NCBI GenBank assembly: GCA_001799575.1
Contig: MGTT01000003.1
Location: 1-62,017 of the forward strand
Direction of reading: 5' to 3'
From: Elusimicrobia bacterium GWA2_56_46
GTDB lineage: Bacteria; Elusimicrobiota; Elusimicrobia; Elusimicrobiales; UBA9959
Length of the DNA: 62,017 nt
Below the pieces are notes generated by a model that saw only the letters and a list, made by a program, of their open reading frames with translations, was not told where the DNA came from and made no database searches. The position numbers were made by a program, and so were the translations under genes. This document shows positions 49,532 to 58,800 of this stretch, piece after piece. Positions within the stretch are counted from its first letter, which is position 1. Each line of letters starts with the position of its first letter.

Positions 49532-51018
49532 CTACCTCTCCTTTTCGAATCAAACTCAGCGGTAAAAAAATACGGTGCCCCTGTTATATACGGGATGAAG
49601 GAAAGATGTTTATTAAAGCCGTAAACCGTCTTTTTTTGGTAGGTAAAAATACTTAATGCATTATTATAAATATACTCATCGATAGCTCTAGCCATTTTTT
49701 CAGATTCCCCGAGTCCTAAAGCTGAAATCATTTTTATCAACATGTCATCCAATTTCGCATCCCCGCCCCAGGCATACGGAGATTTTGAAAAAAGCACAAT
49801 CGCCTGTATGAAATAGGAATGGCACATCGGATCGGGACTGCTACCTATAAACATGCCATATTTTCCGCTTTTGAATTCCTTGATCATATCGGCATCCGAC
49901 ACCAGAGTAATATTCAAATCTATTCCTATTTTTTTAAGATCAGATGCCACAATTTTAGCGGCCCGTTCCGCATTTCGTTTTACCAAAAATTCCAAAGCGA
50001 ATCCATTGGGATACCCCCCCTCGGTTAAAAGCGTCCTGGCTTTAGGCAAATTGTACTCATAAGGCTTCAGTAAAGGGTTGTGCCCTATTTCGCCCGGCAT
50101 ACTCAACGTAGCGATGGGACTTCCATTACCCAAAAGGTCATAGCGTATCAGACCCTCCTTATTTATCGCGTGATTTAAAGCTTTCCTCACATATAAATTA
50201 CTCAAAGGTCCAGACGATAAATTCAGGGCAAACGGCATGGTGTAAAATGAGGCTTTTTTTAAGACGGTAAGCCTTGGGTTGGCTTTAACTTTTAAGGTCT
50301 GGGTTCCGGGCAGATCAGTGAGCAGATCCACCTTACCCGAAAACAAGGCTTCAAGTTGTTTTTCATACGGGATAAATTTGAAAACAAGGCCGCCAACTTT
50401 CGGAAAGCCTTTTAACCAATAGTTTTTATTAGCAGAGAGTTTAACGTGGCTCCCTTTTTCCCATTCTTTAAAAATAAAAGCCCCGGTGCCCACTGGATTC
50501 TGGGCGAAATACTCCGCACCTTTTTCTTTAATATATTGCGGCGGAACCATAAGAACCAGGCCGGCCAGACGGTTCAGGAGAATCGCGTCCGGATATTTAG
50601 TGATTATGTCTACGGTGTGGGAATCCCTGACTTCCACACGGCTTATGGAATTGACAAAAAACAGCCCGGGATACCCGGTAGCGGGGTCAAGATAGCGCTC
50701 TATGCTGAATTTCACCGCGTCGGCGTCAAAAGGCTCCCCATTATGAAAGGATACGCCGCGCCGGAGTTTAAACCGCATACTGTCCGGCGCTATTCTTTCC
50801 CACGATACGGCCAACGCCGGTTCTATTTTCCCGTCCGGGTCAAAGCGGATAAGGCCGTCAAATATCTGCTGACTGATTGTGTGGTTCTTTTCCGAAAATT
50901 CCTTTTGGGGATCCAGCGTCGCGGGATCGGAGACGTCATCGCACAGAACAAGCTCCCTTCCGTGCGCCGGACAGACCGCGGCCGTCAAAAGACAAAAGAA
51001 AAGCAGGTTGTTTCTCAT
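49528..51018 (-). CDS. Orphan family 5 solute-binding protein
   Basis: The 496-residue secreted protein has a signal peptide (RNNLLFFCLLTAAVCPAHG). It has the peptide/nickel-type SBP5 fold: PATLDPQKEF, GLIRFDPDGKIEPALAVSWE, FKLRRGVSFHNGEPFDADAVKFSIERY, and NPVGTGAFIFKEW. Such proteins normally deliver oligopeptides to Opp/Dpp permeases, but none are near. Its place between a TPP enzyme and a cupin plus Cache kinase suggests a sensing or scavenging role. GC content is visibly lower than in flanking genes, a sign of possible acquisition. There is no lipobox. Confidence 0.88.
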   Translation of the reverse strand: MRNNLLFFCLLTAAVCPAHGRELVLCDDVSDPATLDPQKEFSEKNHTISQQIFDGLIRFDPDGKIEPALAVSWERIAPDSMRFKLRRGVSFHNGEPFDADAVKFSIERYLDPATGYPGLFFVNSISRVEVRDSHTVDIITKYPDAILLNRLAGLVLMVPPQYIKEKGAEYFAQNPVGTGAFIFKEWEKGSHVKLSANKNYWLKGFPKVGGLVFKFIPYEKQLEALFSGKVDLLTDLPGTQTLKVKANPRLTVLKKASFYTMPFALNLSSGPLSNLYVRKALNHAINKEGLIRYDLLGNGSPIATLSMPGEIGHNPLLKPYEYNLPKARTLLTEGGYPNGFALEFLVKRNAERAAKIVASDLKKIGIDLNITLVSDADMIKEFKSGKYGMFIGSSPDPMCHSYFIQAIVLFSKSPYAWGGDAKLDDMLIKMISALGLGESEKMARAIDEYIYNNALSIFTYQKKTVYGFNKHLSFIPYITGAPYFFTAEFDSKRRGR

Positions 51019-51034
51019 GATCCCCCTAAGGATT

Positions 51035-52780
51035 CTATATTTCTTTGGCGAACATTTTTTCCAACGTGTTGACGCGCGTCCCCATGGGCGGCGCTTCGCC
51101 GAGGTCGGTTTCGACCTCGATGACCGCCGGCCGGCCGCTTTTCAGCGCCTCTAAAAGGCATGACTTCACTTCCCCGGGTTTTTTCGCCTGGAAAGTAAGG
51201 GCGCCCAGCCCTTTTGCGATCTCCGCGATATGCAGCCTTTTGCCGAAAACGCTGGTGGTGAATTTTCCGCCGAACTGCATTCTCTCGCCGTGGTAGATCA
51301 TGCCGTGCCCGCCGTTATTCAATACCACCCACACCAGCGGCAGCTCCATCTCCACGGCGGTATGCACTTCCATTCCGTTCATCGCGAAAGCGGCGTCGCC
51401 CACCAGGGCCACGACGGGCTTTTTGGGGTTGCCCAGTTTCCCGCCGATACAGGCCGCCGTCCCGTGCCCCATGGAGAAAAAACCGGTGTTGACGTAGAAA
51501 TTGCCGGGCTCGCAGGAGGAAAAATAGTGGAAAGCCCAGAACACCGAGGTCCCGGCGTCCACGAAGAGCATGGTGTCGTCTGAAATCGCCTGCTGTATTT
51601 CCCTGATGACGCGCTGGGGCTTTAAAGGGAGGGCCTCCGAGTCCATTTTTTCGGGGGTTATGTACCTGGGATTGGACTCTTTGAACTCCCTGATCTCCCG
51701 CGGGCCGGCCCCGTTCCGGTCCGGCAGCCGGCTCAGATCCCGTTCCACCTGAAAATTCAATTCCCTGAGCGCGGCTTTCGCGTCGCCCAGCACTCCGTAA
51801 GCGGCGGGATAGTTCTTGCTTATTTCCTGCGGATCGATGTCGATCTGTATTATGGCTTTTTTGGGCTGCAACCTGGAATCCCAGCCGCAGGTGGACGGCT
51901 CTCCCAGACTGGTGCCTATGACCAGAAGAACGTCCACATCTTCGGACAAAAGATATTTCTCGGCGTGCAGCGAAGAGCCGAAACCGAAAACGCCCAGTGA
52001 AAGAAGATGGTTTTCCGGAAACGCGCCTTTGGCCTTGGGAGAAGTAGCCACGGGAATATTCAGCTTTTCGGCAAGCTTCCTGAGTTCCTCGTGGGCGCCG
52101 GAAAGATTTACGCCGCTGCCCGCCAGGATGGCCGGTTTTTTGGCGTTCATCAGCTCCCGTGACGCCTCTTTGATGGCCTCCCGGTCGAACTGGCTGGCGG
52201 TAACCCTGTACTCCGCGGGCGTCGCGACAGCCGCCTTTACCGGTTTTTTCATAAAGTCCATCGGGAAATTTATATGAACCGGGCCTTTTCTGCCGCTCAT
52301 GGCCGTTCTGATGGCCGCTTTCACCACATCGCCGGTCTTGTCCGCGGAGGGGATCATCACGCTGCTTTTGGTGACGGATTTCAGCATATCCACGACGTCG
52401 ATGCCGTGGCTGGTGCTTTCCTGGAAAGCGCCTTTTCCGAAGCCGGAAGTCGCCACCTGCGCGGTCAGAACCAGCATGGGGATGGAATCCGCGTAAGCGC
52501 AGGCCACTCCCGTTATCAGGTTGGTGGCGCCGGGGCCGGTGGTGGAGCAGCACACGCCGAGCCTGCCGCTGACCCGCGCGTAACCGTCGGCCATGAAAGC
52601 CGCGCCGCCCTCGTGCTTGGCCAGAACCGGAGTTATTCCCCCCAGATCAAAAACGGCCTCGTAAAAAGGCATAAGGGCGCCGCCGGGGATGCCGAAAACA
52701 TACTCCACGCCTTCGCCTTTCAAATACTCCACCAGAAGTCTGACCGCCGTAGTTTCCTTCGGAGAGGGAGCCATAGTCAT
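51035..52780 (-). CDS. TPP-dependent enzyme of the acetolactate synthase family
   Basis: The 581-residue protein has three domains as in acetolactate synthase. The catalytic Glu57 lies in KHEGGAAFMADGYAR. A central domain contains PAILAGSG, and the TPP-binding motif runs from VALVGDAAFAMNGMEVHTAVE to NNGGHGMIYHGER. The usual acetolactate synthase regulatory subunit gene is absent. Related enzymes include sulfopyruvate, phosphonopyruvate and benzoylformate decarboxylases. I cannot fix the reaction. It begins 38 bp after the HTH-receiver regulator and precedes the solute-binding protein by 16 bp. Confidence 0.85.
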   Translation of the reverse strand: MTMAPSPKETTAVRLLVEYLKGEGVEYVFGIPGGALMPFYEAVFDLGGITPVLAKHEGGAAFMADGYARVSGRLGVCCSTTGPGATNLITGVACAYADSIPMLVLTAQVATSGFGKGAFQESTSHGIDVVDMLKSVTKSSVMIPSADKTGDVVKAAIRTAMSGRKGPVHINFPMDFMKKPVKAAVATPAEYRVTASQFDREAIKEASRELMNAKKPAILAGSGVNLSGAHEELRKLAEKLNIPVATSPKAKGAFPENHLLSLGVFGFGSSLHAEKYLLSEDVDVLLVIGTSLGEPSTCGWDSRLQPKKAIIQIDIDPQEISKNYPAAYGVLGDAKAALRELNFQVERDLSRLPDRNGAGPREIREFKESNPRYITPEKMDSEALPLKPQRVIREIQQAISDDTMLFVDAGTSVFWAFHYFSSCEPGNFYVNTGFFSMGHGTAACIGGKLGNPKKPVVALVGDAAFAMNGMEVHTAVEMELPLVWVVLNNGGHGMIYHGERMQFGGKFTTSVFGKRLHIAEIAKGLGALTFQAKKPGEVKSCLLEALKSGRPAVIEVETDLGEAPPMGTRVNTLEKMFAKEI

Positions 52781-52818
52781 GATGTATATCCTTGGAGAAG
52801 TCGGGGTGCCGCCGCGTG

Positions 52819-53379
52819 TCAGACCAATTTCCGCACTTGCTCAACCAGAACCGAGGGCGGAAAAGGTTTCCTGATCACGCATTCCGCGTTGCGTTTGAGA
52901 TAATCTTCCTGTTCCTCCGAGAGCGGCCGCCCCGTGATCACCACTATCCTGATATCGGCGGTGTCCGGATTCTGTTTAAGGGTGACGCAGACCTGCACCC
53001 CGTCCATTTCGGGCATGACCACATCCAGGATTATAAGATCGAAATGGCTTTTCCCCAGCATGACAAGGGCTTCCATCCCGTTTGTCGTGGTTTGAAGATC
53101 TATTTCGTCCGAGTGCTTCGCGAACGCCCTTCGTATCATGGAAAGGACCGGCTTTTCATCGTCTACAACCAGCACCTTGAAGCGATTGTCCAGGAGCGAG
53201 GCCTGCGCCGGAATTTTGTACTGTTTCAGGAAAGCGACCAGATCCCGGTGTTTGATGCGCCTGTGCCCTCCGGGGGTTTCATGGGCGTCAAGCTTCCCCT
53301 CATTTATCCACCGTATTATGGTGGTGTGCGCGACGCCGCAGACCTGGGCCACTTCCGATGTCGTAAAAAATTTTTTCAT
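52819..53379 (-). CDS. Response regulator with N-terminal excisionase-type HTH
   Basis: The 186-residue protein has an MerR/excisionase-like helix-turn-helix at 1-55 (FTTSEVAQVCGVAHTTIIRWINEGKLDA, then ETPGGHRRI). A receiver domain follows at about 67-183 with phosphoacceptor Asp119 in LIILDVVMP and switch Lys in IRKPF. The output domain precedes the receiver, the reverse of OmpR or NarL types. It heads the TPP-SBP-cupin-kinase cluster. A TATAAT lies four bases before its ATG, so its transcript may be nearly leaderless. Confidence 0.9.
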   Translation of the reverse strand: MKKFFTTSEVAQVCGVAHTTIIRWINEGKLDAHETPGGHRRIKHRDLVAFLKQYKIPAQASLLDNRFKVLVVDDEKPVLSMIRRAFAKHSDEIDLQTTTNGMEALVMLGKSHFDLIILDVVMPEMDGVQVCVTLKQNPDTADIRIVVITGRPLSEEQEDYLKRNAECVIRKPFPPSVLVEQVRKLV

Positions 53380-53408
53380 AGGGATTATAAATACCGGGGC
53401 TGTCGGGT

Positions 53409-55184
53409 TTAAAGCTTGAACTTGGGCAGCTTGAGTTTTCCAGGAACGGCCTGCTCCTTAAGACCTTTAAGCAGATCGTCCCCGGCGCCGGAAAGGCTCT
53501 TCTGCCCGGCATCCAGCTTGCCTTTAAGTTCCTGCTGCTTCGAAGAGGCCAGGCCGTCCAGCTTGTCCTTGTAAGGCTTGAGCGCGGCATCCACTTTGGC
53601 CCTGGCGTCGGCCCTGGCCTTTTCCAGTTCGGCGCCGAAAGCGTTCCTGAACGCGCCGCTGAGTTTATCGGCCAGATCGGTGCTGAGCGAAAGGGCCGGG
53701 GTTTTGAGCGTGCCGGCTATCTTGACACCTATACCGACCGAAGAGAGGCCCGACATGGAATTCACCACGGCGGCTTTCAGCGGAGCGAATTTCACATTCT
53801 CCGCGGCGGGCGTCACCTTTGCCCCCTCGATCCTGAAAACAGCGTCGCCGTCCAGGTCTTCCCCCATCAGCGCCAGTTTGCCGTTAAACGAGCCGGTTCC
53901 TCCCGTGACGGAAGCCCCCAGGGAGCCGGGACTGCCCATGACAAGACTGTCAACGGCCATGCCGGAGTATTTAAGCGCCAGATTCCCTTTCATGAAAGTC
54001 CCCGTGTTATCCAGCAGGGCCTTAAAATCCAGCGCCCGTCCGCCTTTCGCCCCTTTGATCGCCGCCGTCAGCGGCTTGCCGTAGATCTGCGGCTGGGTGG
54101 TTATCCCTTCTATGGAACCGGAATAGTCCAGCGGGGCGTCCAGCCCCAGCTCGCCGGAAACGGCCATCCTTTTTATAAGGAACGAGGGGTAGGCGTTAAG
54201 CTTTGGAAAATGCACCAGGCGCCCGCGCCTGGCGTCCGTCTTGAGTATCCGCTTCTGGGAATTGTCGGGCATATACTTACGGGCCATGGCCAGCCACTTG
54301 AACGCGGTCCGGGTTTTATCGGCGACGGCGGGGCCGGCCAGCATTCCAGCCAGGGATTTCGTGTCCAGCGCCGGCATCTTCATCTTTCCCATGACCGCCT
54401 CTATATCTTTTTTGCGGGCTTCCTCGGCGGTCTTGAGGCCCTCTTTCAGCCCGGCGGCCGTTTCCTCTATAAGTTTGCGGTCGTTCTGAAAGTCGTCATT
54501 GAGCTTTTTGATATCTTTTTGCAGACCGGCGTAGTCTTTGGCCTGTTTTACGGGGTTCTTTTCCGCGCGGGCCGCCTCGTACCTCGCTTTTATCCCGTCC
54601 AGGCGGGCCTGGTAGGGCTTAAGATCGGCCTTTTCGCTGAGCGCGGCGTACTGCTCCTCGTATTTTTTCTGCAGTTCGCCGTACACCCTGACCGAGGAAA
54701 GCGAGTCGGCCGATACCTGCAAATCCGTGGACGCGCCGGCCTTGAGATCCCCCAGGCGATCCGCGGCCAGCTCTTTGGACTCTTCTTTCAGATCCTTGAC
54801 GAACTGTGGCGTCTCTTCTTTTTTAGCCAGTGGAAGTCTGGCGGAAGTTTTGCGCGGCGTGCCGAATTTGAGCCCGCTCAGGAAAGCCTCGTTTATGATA
54901 AACTTTTTCTCCAGCAGCGGGGCGCCTTCGATGCCGAATTTTATTTCGGAAAATTCAACGAGATTGGAATATTCCTCGCTTGCGCTGCCCACCGTTACGC
55001 CGCCCATATAAAAGGAAGGATGGAGAAAAGAAGTTTTAACGCTGGCGATCTCAACCCTGGCCCCGGCCGCTTTCTCCATCCCTTTTTTAAGCGACCATTT
55101 GAGGACAGGGTCGAAAGCAAAGAAGAAGAACGCCCAGACAAGGGCCAGGAATATGAACCGCGGTAAGATGTATGACCAGCGCAT
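53409..55184 (-). CDS. TIGR03545-type AsmA-like membrane protein
   Basis: The 591-residue protein is anchored by one N-terminal helix (YILPRFIFLALVWAFFFFAF). A domain with ARVEIASVKTSFLHPSFYMGGVTVG follows, then a long coiled coil (about 160-290), and then a beta-rich AsmA-like half with many glycine-rich repeats. It ends in a second helical Lys/Glu region. Length and layout match the uncharacterised TIGR03545 family, which occurs next to TIGR03546 proteins. Its neighbour fits that partner. It probably acts at the envelope in lipid handling; no enzymatic motif is seen. A palindromic repeat lies between the two genes. Confidence 0.75.
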   Translation of the reverse strand: MRWSYILPRFIFLALVWAFFFFAFDPVLKWSLKKGMEKAAGARVEIASVKTSFLHPSFYMGGVTVGSASEEYSNLVEFSEIKFGIEGAPLLEKKFIINEAFLSGLKFGTPRKTSARLPLAKKEETPQFVKDLKEESKELAADRLGDLKAGASTDLQVSADSLSSVRVYGELQKKYEEQYAALSEKADLKPYQARLDGIKARYEAARAEKNPVKQAKDYAGLQKDIKKLNDDFQNDRKLIEETAAGLKEGLKTAEEARKKDIEAVMGKMKMPALDTKSLAGMLAGPAVADKTRTAFKWLAMARKYMPDNSQKRILKTDARRGRLVHFPKLNAYPSFLIKRMAVSGELGLDAPLDYSGSIEGITTQPQIYGKPLTAAIKGAKGGRALDFKALLDNTGTFMKGNLALKYSGMAVDSLVMGSPGSLGASVTGGTGSFNGKLALMGEDLDGDAVFRIEGAKVTPAAENVKFAPLKAAVVNSMSGLSSVGIGVKIAGTLKTPALSLSTDLADKLSGAFRNAFGAELEKARADARAKVDAALKPYKDKLDGLASSKQQELKGKLDAGQKSLSGAGDDLLKGLKEQAVPGKLKLPKFKL

Positions 55185-55190
55185 AAAAAT

Positions 55191-55290
55191 CAGTAACCAG
55201 TATCCGGCAACCAGTGACCAGTAACCGATAGATTTAAGAAACTCATATTATTAACACCGGCTACCGAATACCGGTTACTGGTTACCGGCC
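55191..55290. repeat. Inverted repeat of CCAGTAACC units
   Basis: Left CAGTAACCAGTATCCGGCAACCAGTGACCAGTAACCG and right CCGGCTACCGAATACCGGTTACTGGTTACCGG are imperfect inverted copies. The right arm encodes the last residues (GNQ) and TAA stop of the TIGR03546-type gene. It fills the gap between the paired membrane-protein genes. Confidence 0.75.
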
Positions 55291-55793
55291 GTTTTAAAGT
55301 ACCAGTCCAGCAGCCAGGAGGCCTTAAGGCCTTTGACGAATCTGGAATTCACCAGCCTGTCCCGGAATTTGTCGTTATAATAAACCCCGAACCGTCTGCC
55401 CGCGAACTGAACCGGGAACAGGAGCACAAGCCCGACCACAATTCCCCCGGTTAAAACCGTGTTATTGAACCCGGTCCAGGGCAGCACGGGCGTATTATAA
55501 AGTTTGATCCAGAGCGGATAGAGCGCCTGGCTGGTCAGCAGATAATATCCCACCGGGTCGGTAAGCTTATCCATCAGCGGATTAACGAAAGTCATCAGCA
55601 GCATGGTGAGGAGCGCCATCGGAATATTTACGCGCAGCGCCATTAAAAGCACCAGGAGGAGCTGGGCGGTCAGCGTAGCCTTGGGCAGAAGGCCTATCAG
55701 AAAGCCGAGAGCTATGCCCCAGCCTATCTGGCCCGGATCGGTGTCCGAAGTCAGCCCTTTCACAAACTGGCGTATCAGGCTCAATGGATTCAT
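55275..55793 (-). CDS. TIGR03546-type small membrane protein
   Basis: The 172-residue protein has GWGIALGFLIGLLPKATLTAQLLLVLLMALRVNIPMALLTMLLMTFVNPLMD, then a second hydrophobic pair (LTGGIVVGLVLLFPVQFAG). This resembles DUF2062-like TIGR03546 proteins, commonly encoded beside TIGR03545. Function is unknown; linkage suggests an envelope complex with the AsmA-like neighbour. No clear ribosome site is seen; a weak TACCGT box lies six bases before the ATG. Confidence 0.75.
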   Translation of the reverse strand: MNPLSLIRQFVKGLTSDTDPGQIGWGIALGFLIGLLPKATLTAQLLLVLLMALRVNIPMALLTMLLMTFVNPLMDKLTDPVGYYLLTSQALYPLWIKLYNTPVLPWTGFNNTVLTGGIVVGLVLLFPVQFAGRRFGVYYNDKFRDRLVNSRFVKGLKASWLLDWYFKTAGNQ

Positions 55794-55872
55794 AACAGTA
55801 CGGTAAAATATACTTAAAATGACGCGCTAATTCAATACTTCTTTCATGCATCCCCCCACACACCGAACGGGG

Positions 55873-58800
55873 TTACCTGAGCACCGCGAAGCCGCCGGAC
55901 TTTTTGAGTTTCTCCCCGGCTTTTTCGGTTTCAATGGAATAATAATAAACACCGGCCCCTATACGCCCTTCCCACGCGTATTCATAGGCGTAGACCGGGC
56001 CGCCGCCGTCATCCAGGACGGCGGGCGCGCCGGCCAGGGTATGCTCGTGTACTATTCTGCCCGAAGCGCCGTATATAGTTATCCTGACGCTGTCGGCTAT
56101 GCCGGTCTCGATATGGAACACCGGCTTCGCGCCGCCCCTGGCCGGGTTCGGGGAAACATAAACCCCGCCCGGTCTGAACGCCGGGTCGGCCCAGGTTCCG
56201 CGCGGCTTCAGGGTTCTTATCGTATCATCCGCGCTGAAACTTTTCCCATCGGTAAATCCGCCGGACACCGTCACTTTCACCGTGGCGCTTGCGGGCACGA
56301 CCGCGATCACAGCCTCCCGGTCGAATTTTACGGTTATGCCGCCGCAGGAAGAAGAATCTTCATCGCCATGCCCTTTCTCTTTCTCCTCGCATCCCCCAGC
56401 CCCCGGCCCCGAACCCTTCGCCCCTCGTCCCTCATCCCGATCCCCGCGCCCCTCGCCCCGCTCCCCAAGCGCATAGATGGGCTTTTCCAGTGTATGACCG
56501 TTTATAGCGCTTATATTAATGCCTGCCCGGTTAAAGCATGGCGCGTTTTCACTTTCCAGTTTAAGCTTGGCGGTTATATCTTTGCCTTTACTGCCCAGAT
56601 TCAGGGTATCGGGCTCAAGCTTGAGTCGGACAATAACTCCGGCGGCGTGCGTCACTTCGAACCCGCCGCTTGTCGCTGAAGAATAATTGCCGGCGTAATC
56701 GGTGGCCGAAACCGTAAGCTCCCAGATCCCGTCGTCCAGCCCGGCGGCGGCCAGGCTTTGGCCCGCCGTCACCGGGATAAGGTCCGGCAGCGTGCCGCGC
56801 GGCGTCCCGCTATCGGCCGTCTGCCGCAGATAAGCGGCCGAACTGCTCACCAGCGACAGGCTGTCGGAAACACTGAAGTCTATGCTTATAATATCAGCGC
56901 CGGCATATTTCGCCCCGGCAACTGGGCTGGAGATAAGTATCGCCGGCGGAGTAACATCCGAATACCTGGTTCTGAAAACGCCCGGCTCCGTGAAACCCGT
57001 TTCCGTTCCCGCGGAATTCCTGGCCTTTACCCTGGCGTAATAAGAAGTCCCTTCAAGAAGCCCGCTGAACGAATATTCAACCACCTTAACCCAGCCGCTT
57101 TCCACCGCGCCATATGCGTAATCCGGAACCGTGGAGATCTGGACGAGGTATTCAGTGCCGTCGGGATTCGCGCCGGTTCCCCAGGCCAGGGTAAAACTGG
57201 AAATATATATGGCGGAAGCGCTGAGCGCTCCCGGCCCGGCGGCCAGCGTAACCGTGCCGCCCAGATAAGCCTGCGCGGACACGGCTCCGGTCTCCGGATT
57301 TTTGGCCTGGCCGTATATCAGATAGGTAGTATTTGGCGTCAACCCGGTGAACGCAAATGAACGATCCGAAGCGTCCGTGAAAGGCGAAACCGCGACCCCC
57401 GGCTCAAAAGCGTCGGTGTCCGCCCATATGCTGTATTCTACAGGGGTGTTGTTGTTGCCGCCGGACCAGACCGCCTCGACGGTGGACGAACTTGCGGCGC
57501 CTATCACCAAGTCCGCGGGCGGATAAGGCGGCATATACAACTGAGCCAGATTGGAATCACCGGAGACACTGCCACCGGTATCCTGGAGCCACAGCTTGAA
57601 ATAATGGGAAGCATTGCCCATAAGGGCGGCCAGGGAATAATTCTGCATTGTTCCCGGCGCGGTATTGGTGCTGAAAACCACCTGGGCGGAGGCCGGGCTG
57701 AAAGCCGCGCCGGCGCTGGTGGCCGCCTGTATAAGATAATGGCCGCCCAGTATGGGGCCTTCGAGGCCGTCCTCGCCCGTGGCGTTCCAGCTAAGTCCGG
57801 CCTGCGCGCCATTTTGAGCGGTGAAAATATTGAGATCCGAGACGGCGGCCGGAGGAACGTCGATCGAATCAAGCGCGAAACTGAGCGCGTACTCCGCCGC
57901 CGGCGGCGGGTTATAATCTAAAAGATTAAGCCTGTACACATAAGAAACGGAGGATTTGATGAAATGCCTGGAGATCCAGATATTTCTGGAATTGATAGCT
58001 TTACCGTCGCTTCTTACCGCGGACAAAAGCCTGGCCTTCCCTTGCAGCGGAGCCGGGATGGAAGTGTAAACCCAGGCGTTTGAGGCGGAGGCCCCCGTAA
58101 ATTTAAGCGTGGCCGAAGTATTGGCTCCGCCAAGAGTGCCGGAAAATTCACCCGCCAGCCGCTCGACCGGTATCGGGCCGGCCTGGCCGGACTCCAGGAT
58201 CAAATCCGGCGCTATCTCGCCGCCGGCGGAAAGAGTCTCATACATCGTGCCGCGCGGGGTGGTGGTATTTACAAGAAAATCGAACTGGCTGTCGCGCCCC
58301 GGCAGATCCACCAGAACGTCTTTGACCAGCGTATAGGTGGTCACGCCCTGCACAAGGGAAGTAAGCTGTCCGCCCAATTCATCCGCGTGGCTGAATTTGG
58401 CGTCGAACCTGATGAATCTGCCCGAAAGAGCGGAGGACATTATCCAGGCGGCCTGCGTAACACCGCCGGCGGCCACATCGCCGAAAGGAACTAAAAGAGT
58501 CTCCGCCGTCTTCCCGCCTCCGACGTAAGCGGCGAGCAGTTTGTAATCTGCCGCAAGCCCCTGTTTGTTGTCCGCTATTTCCGGCTGGCCGGAATCCATC
58601 CTGAAATTTCTGGCCGCGCCATAACCGGTGTTTGTGACCCTGACGCCAAGTGAAAAGGGTTCTACGGGCTCTGTTATGGTTTCGGTCAGCGGTTCATCCG
58701 CGAAAACCTCGAACGGAAGAATATATTCCAGCGTCAGCGCGGGCTGGGGCTTTACGGTTATATAGTCCTCGTAAGTGGAAATAGCCTGGTAAACGCCGTT

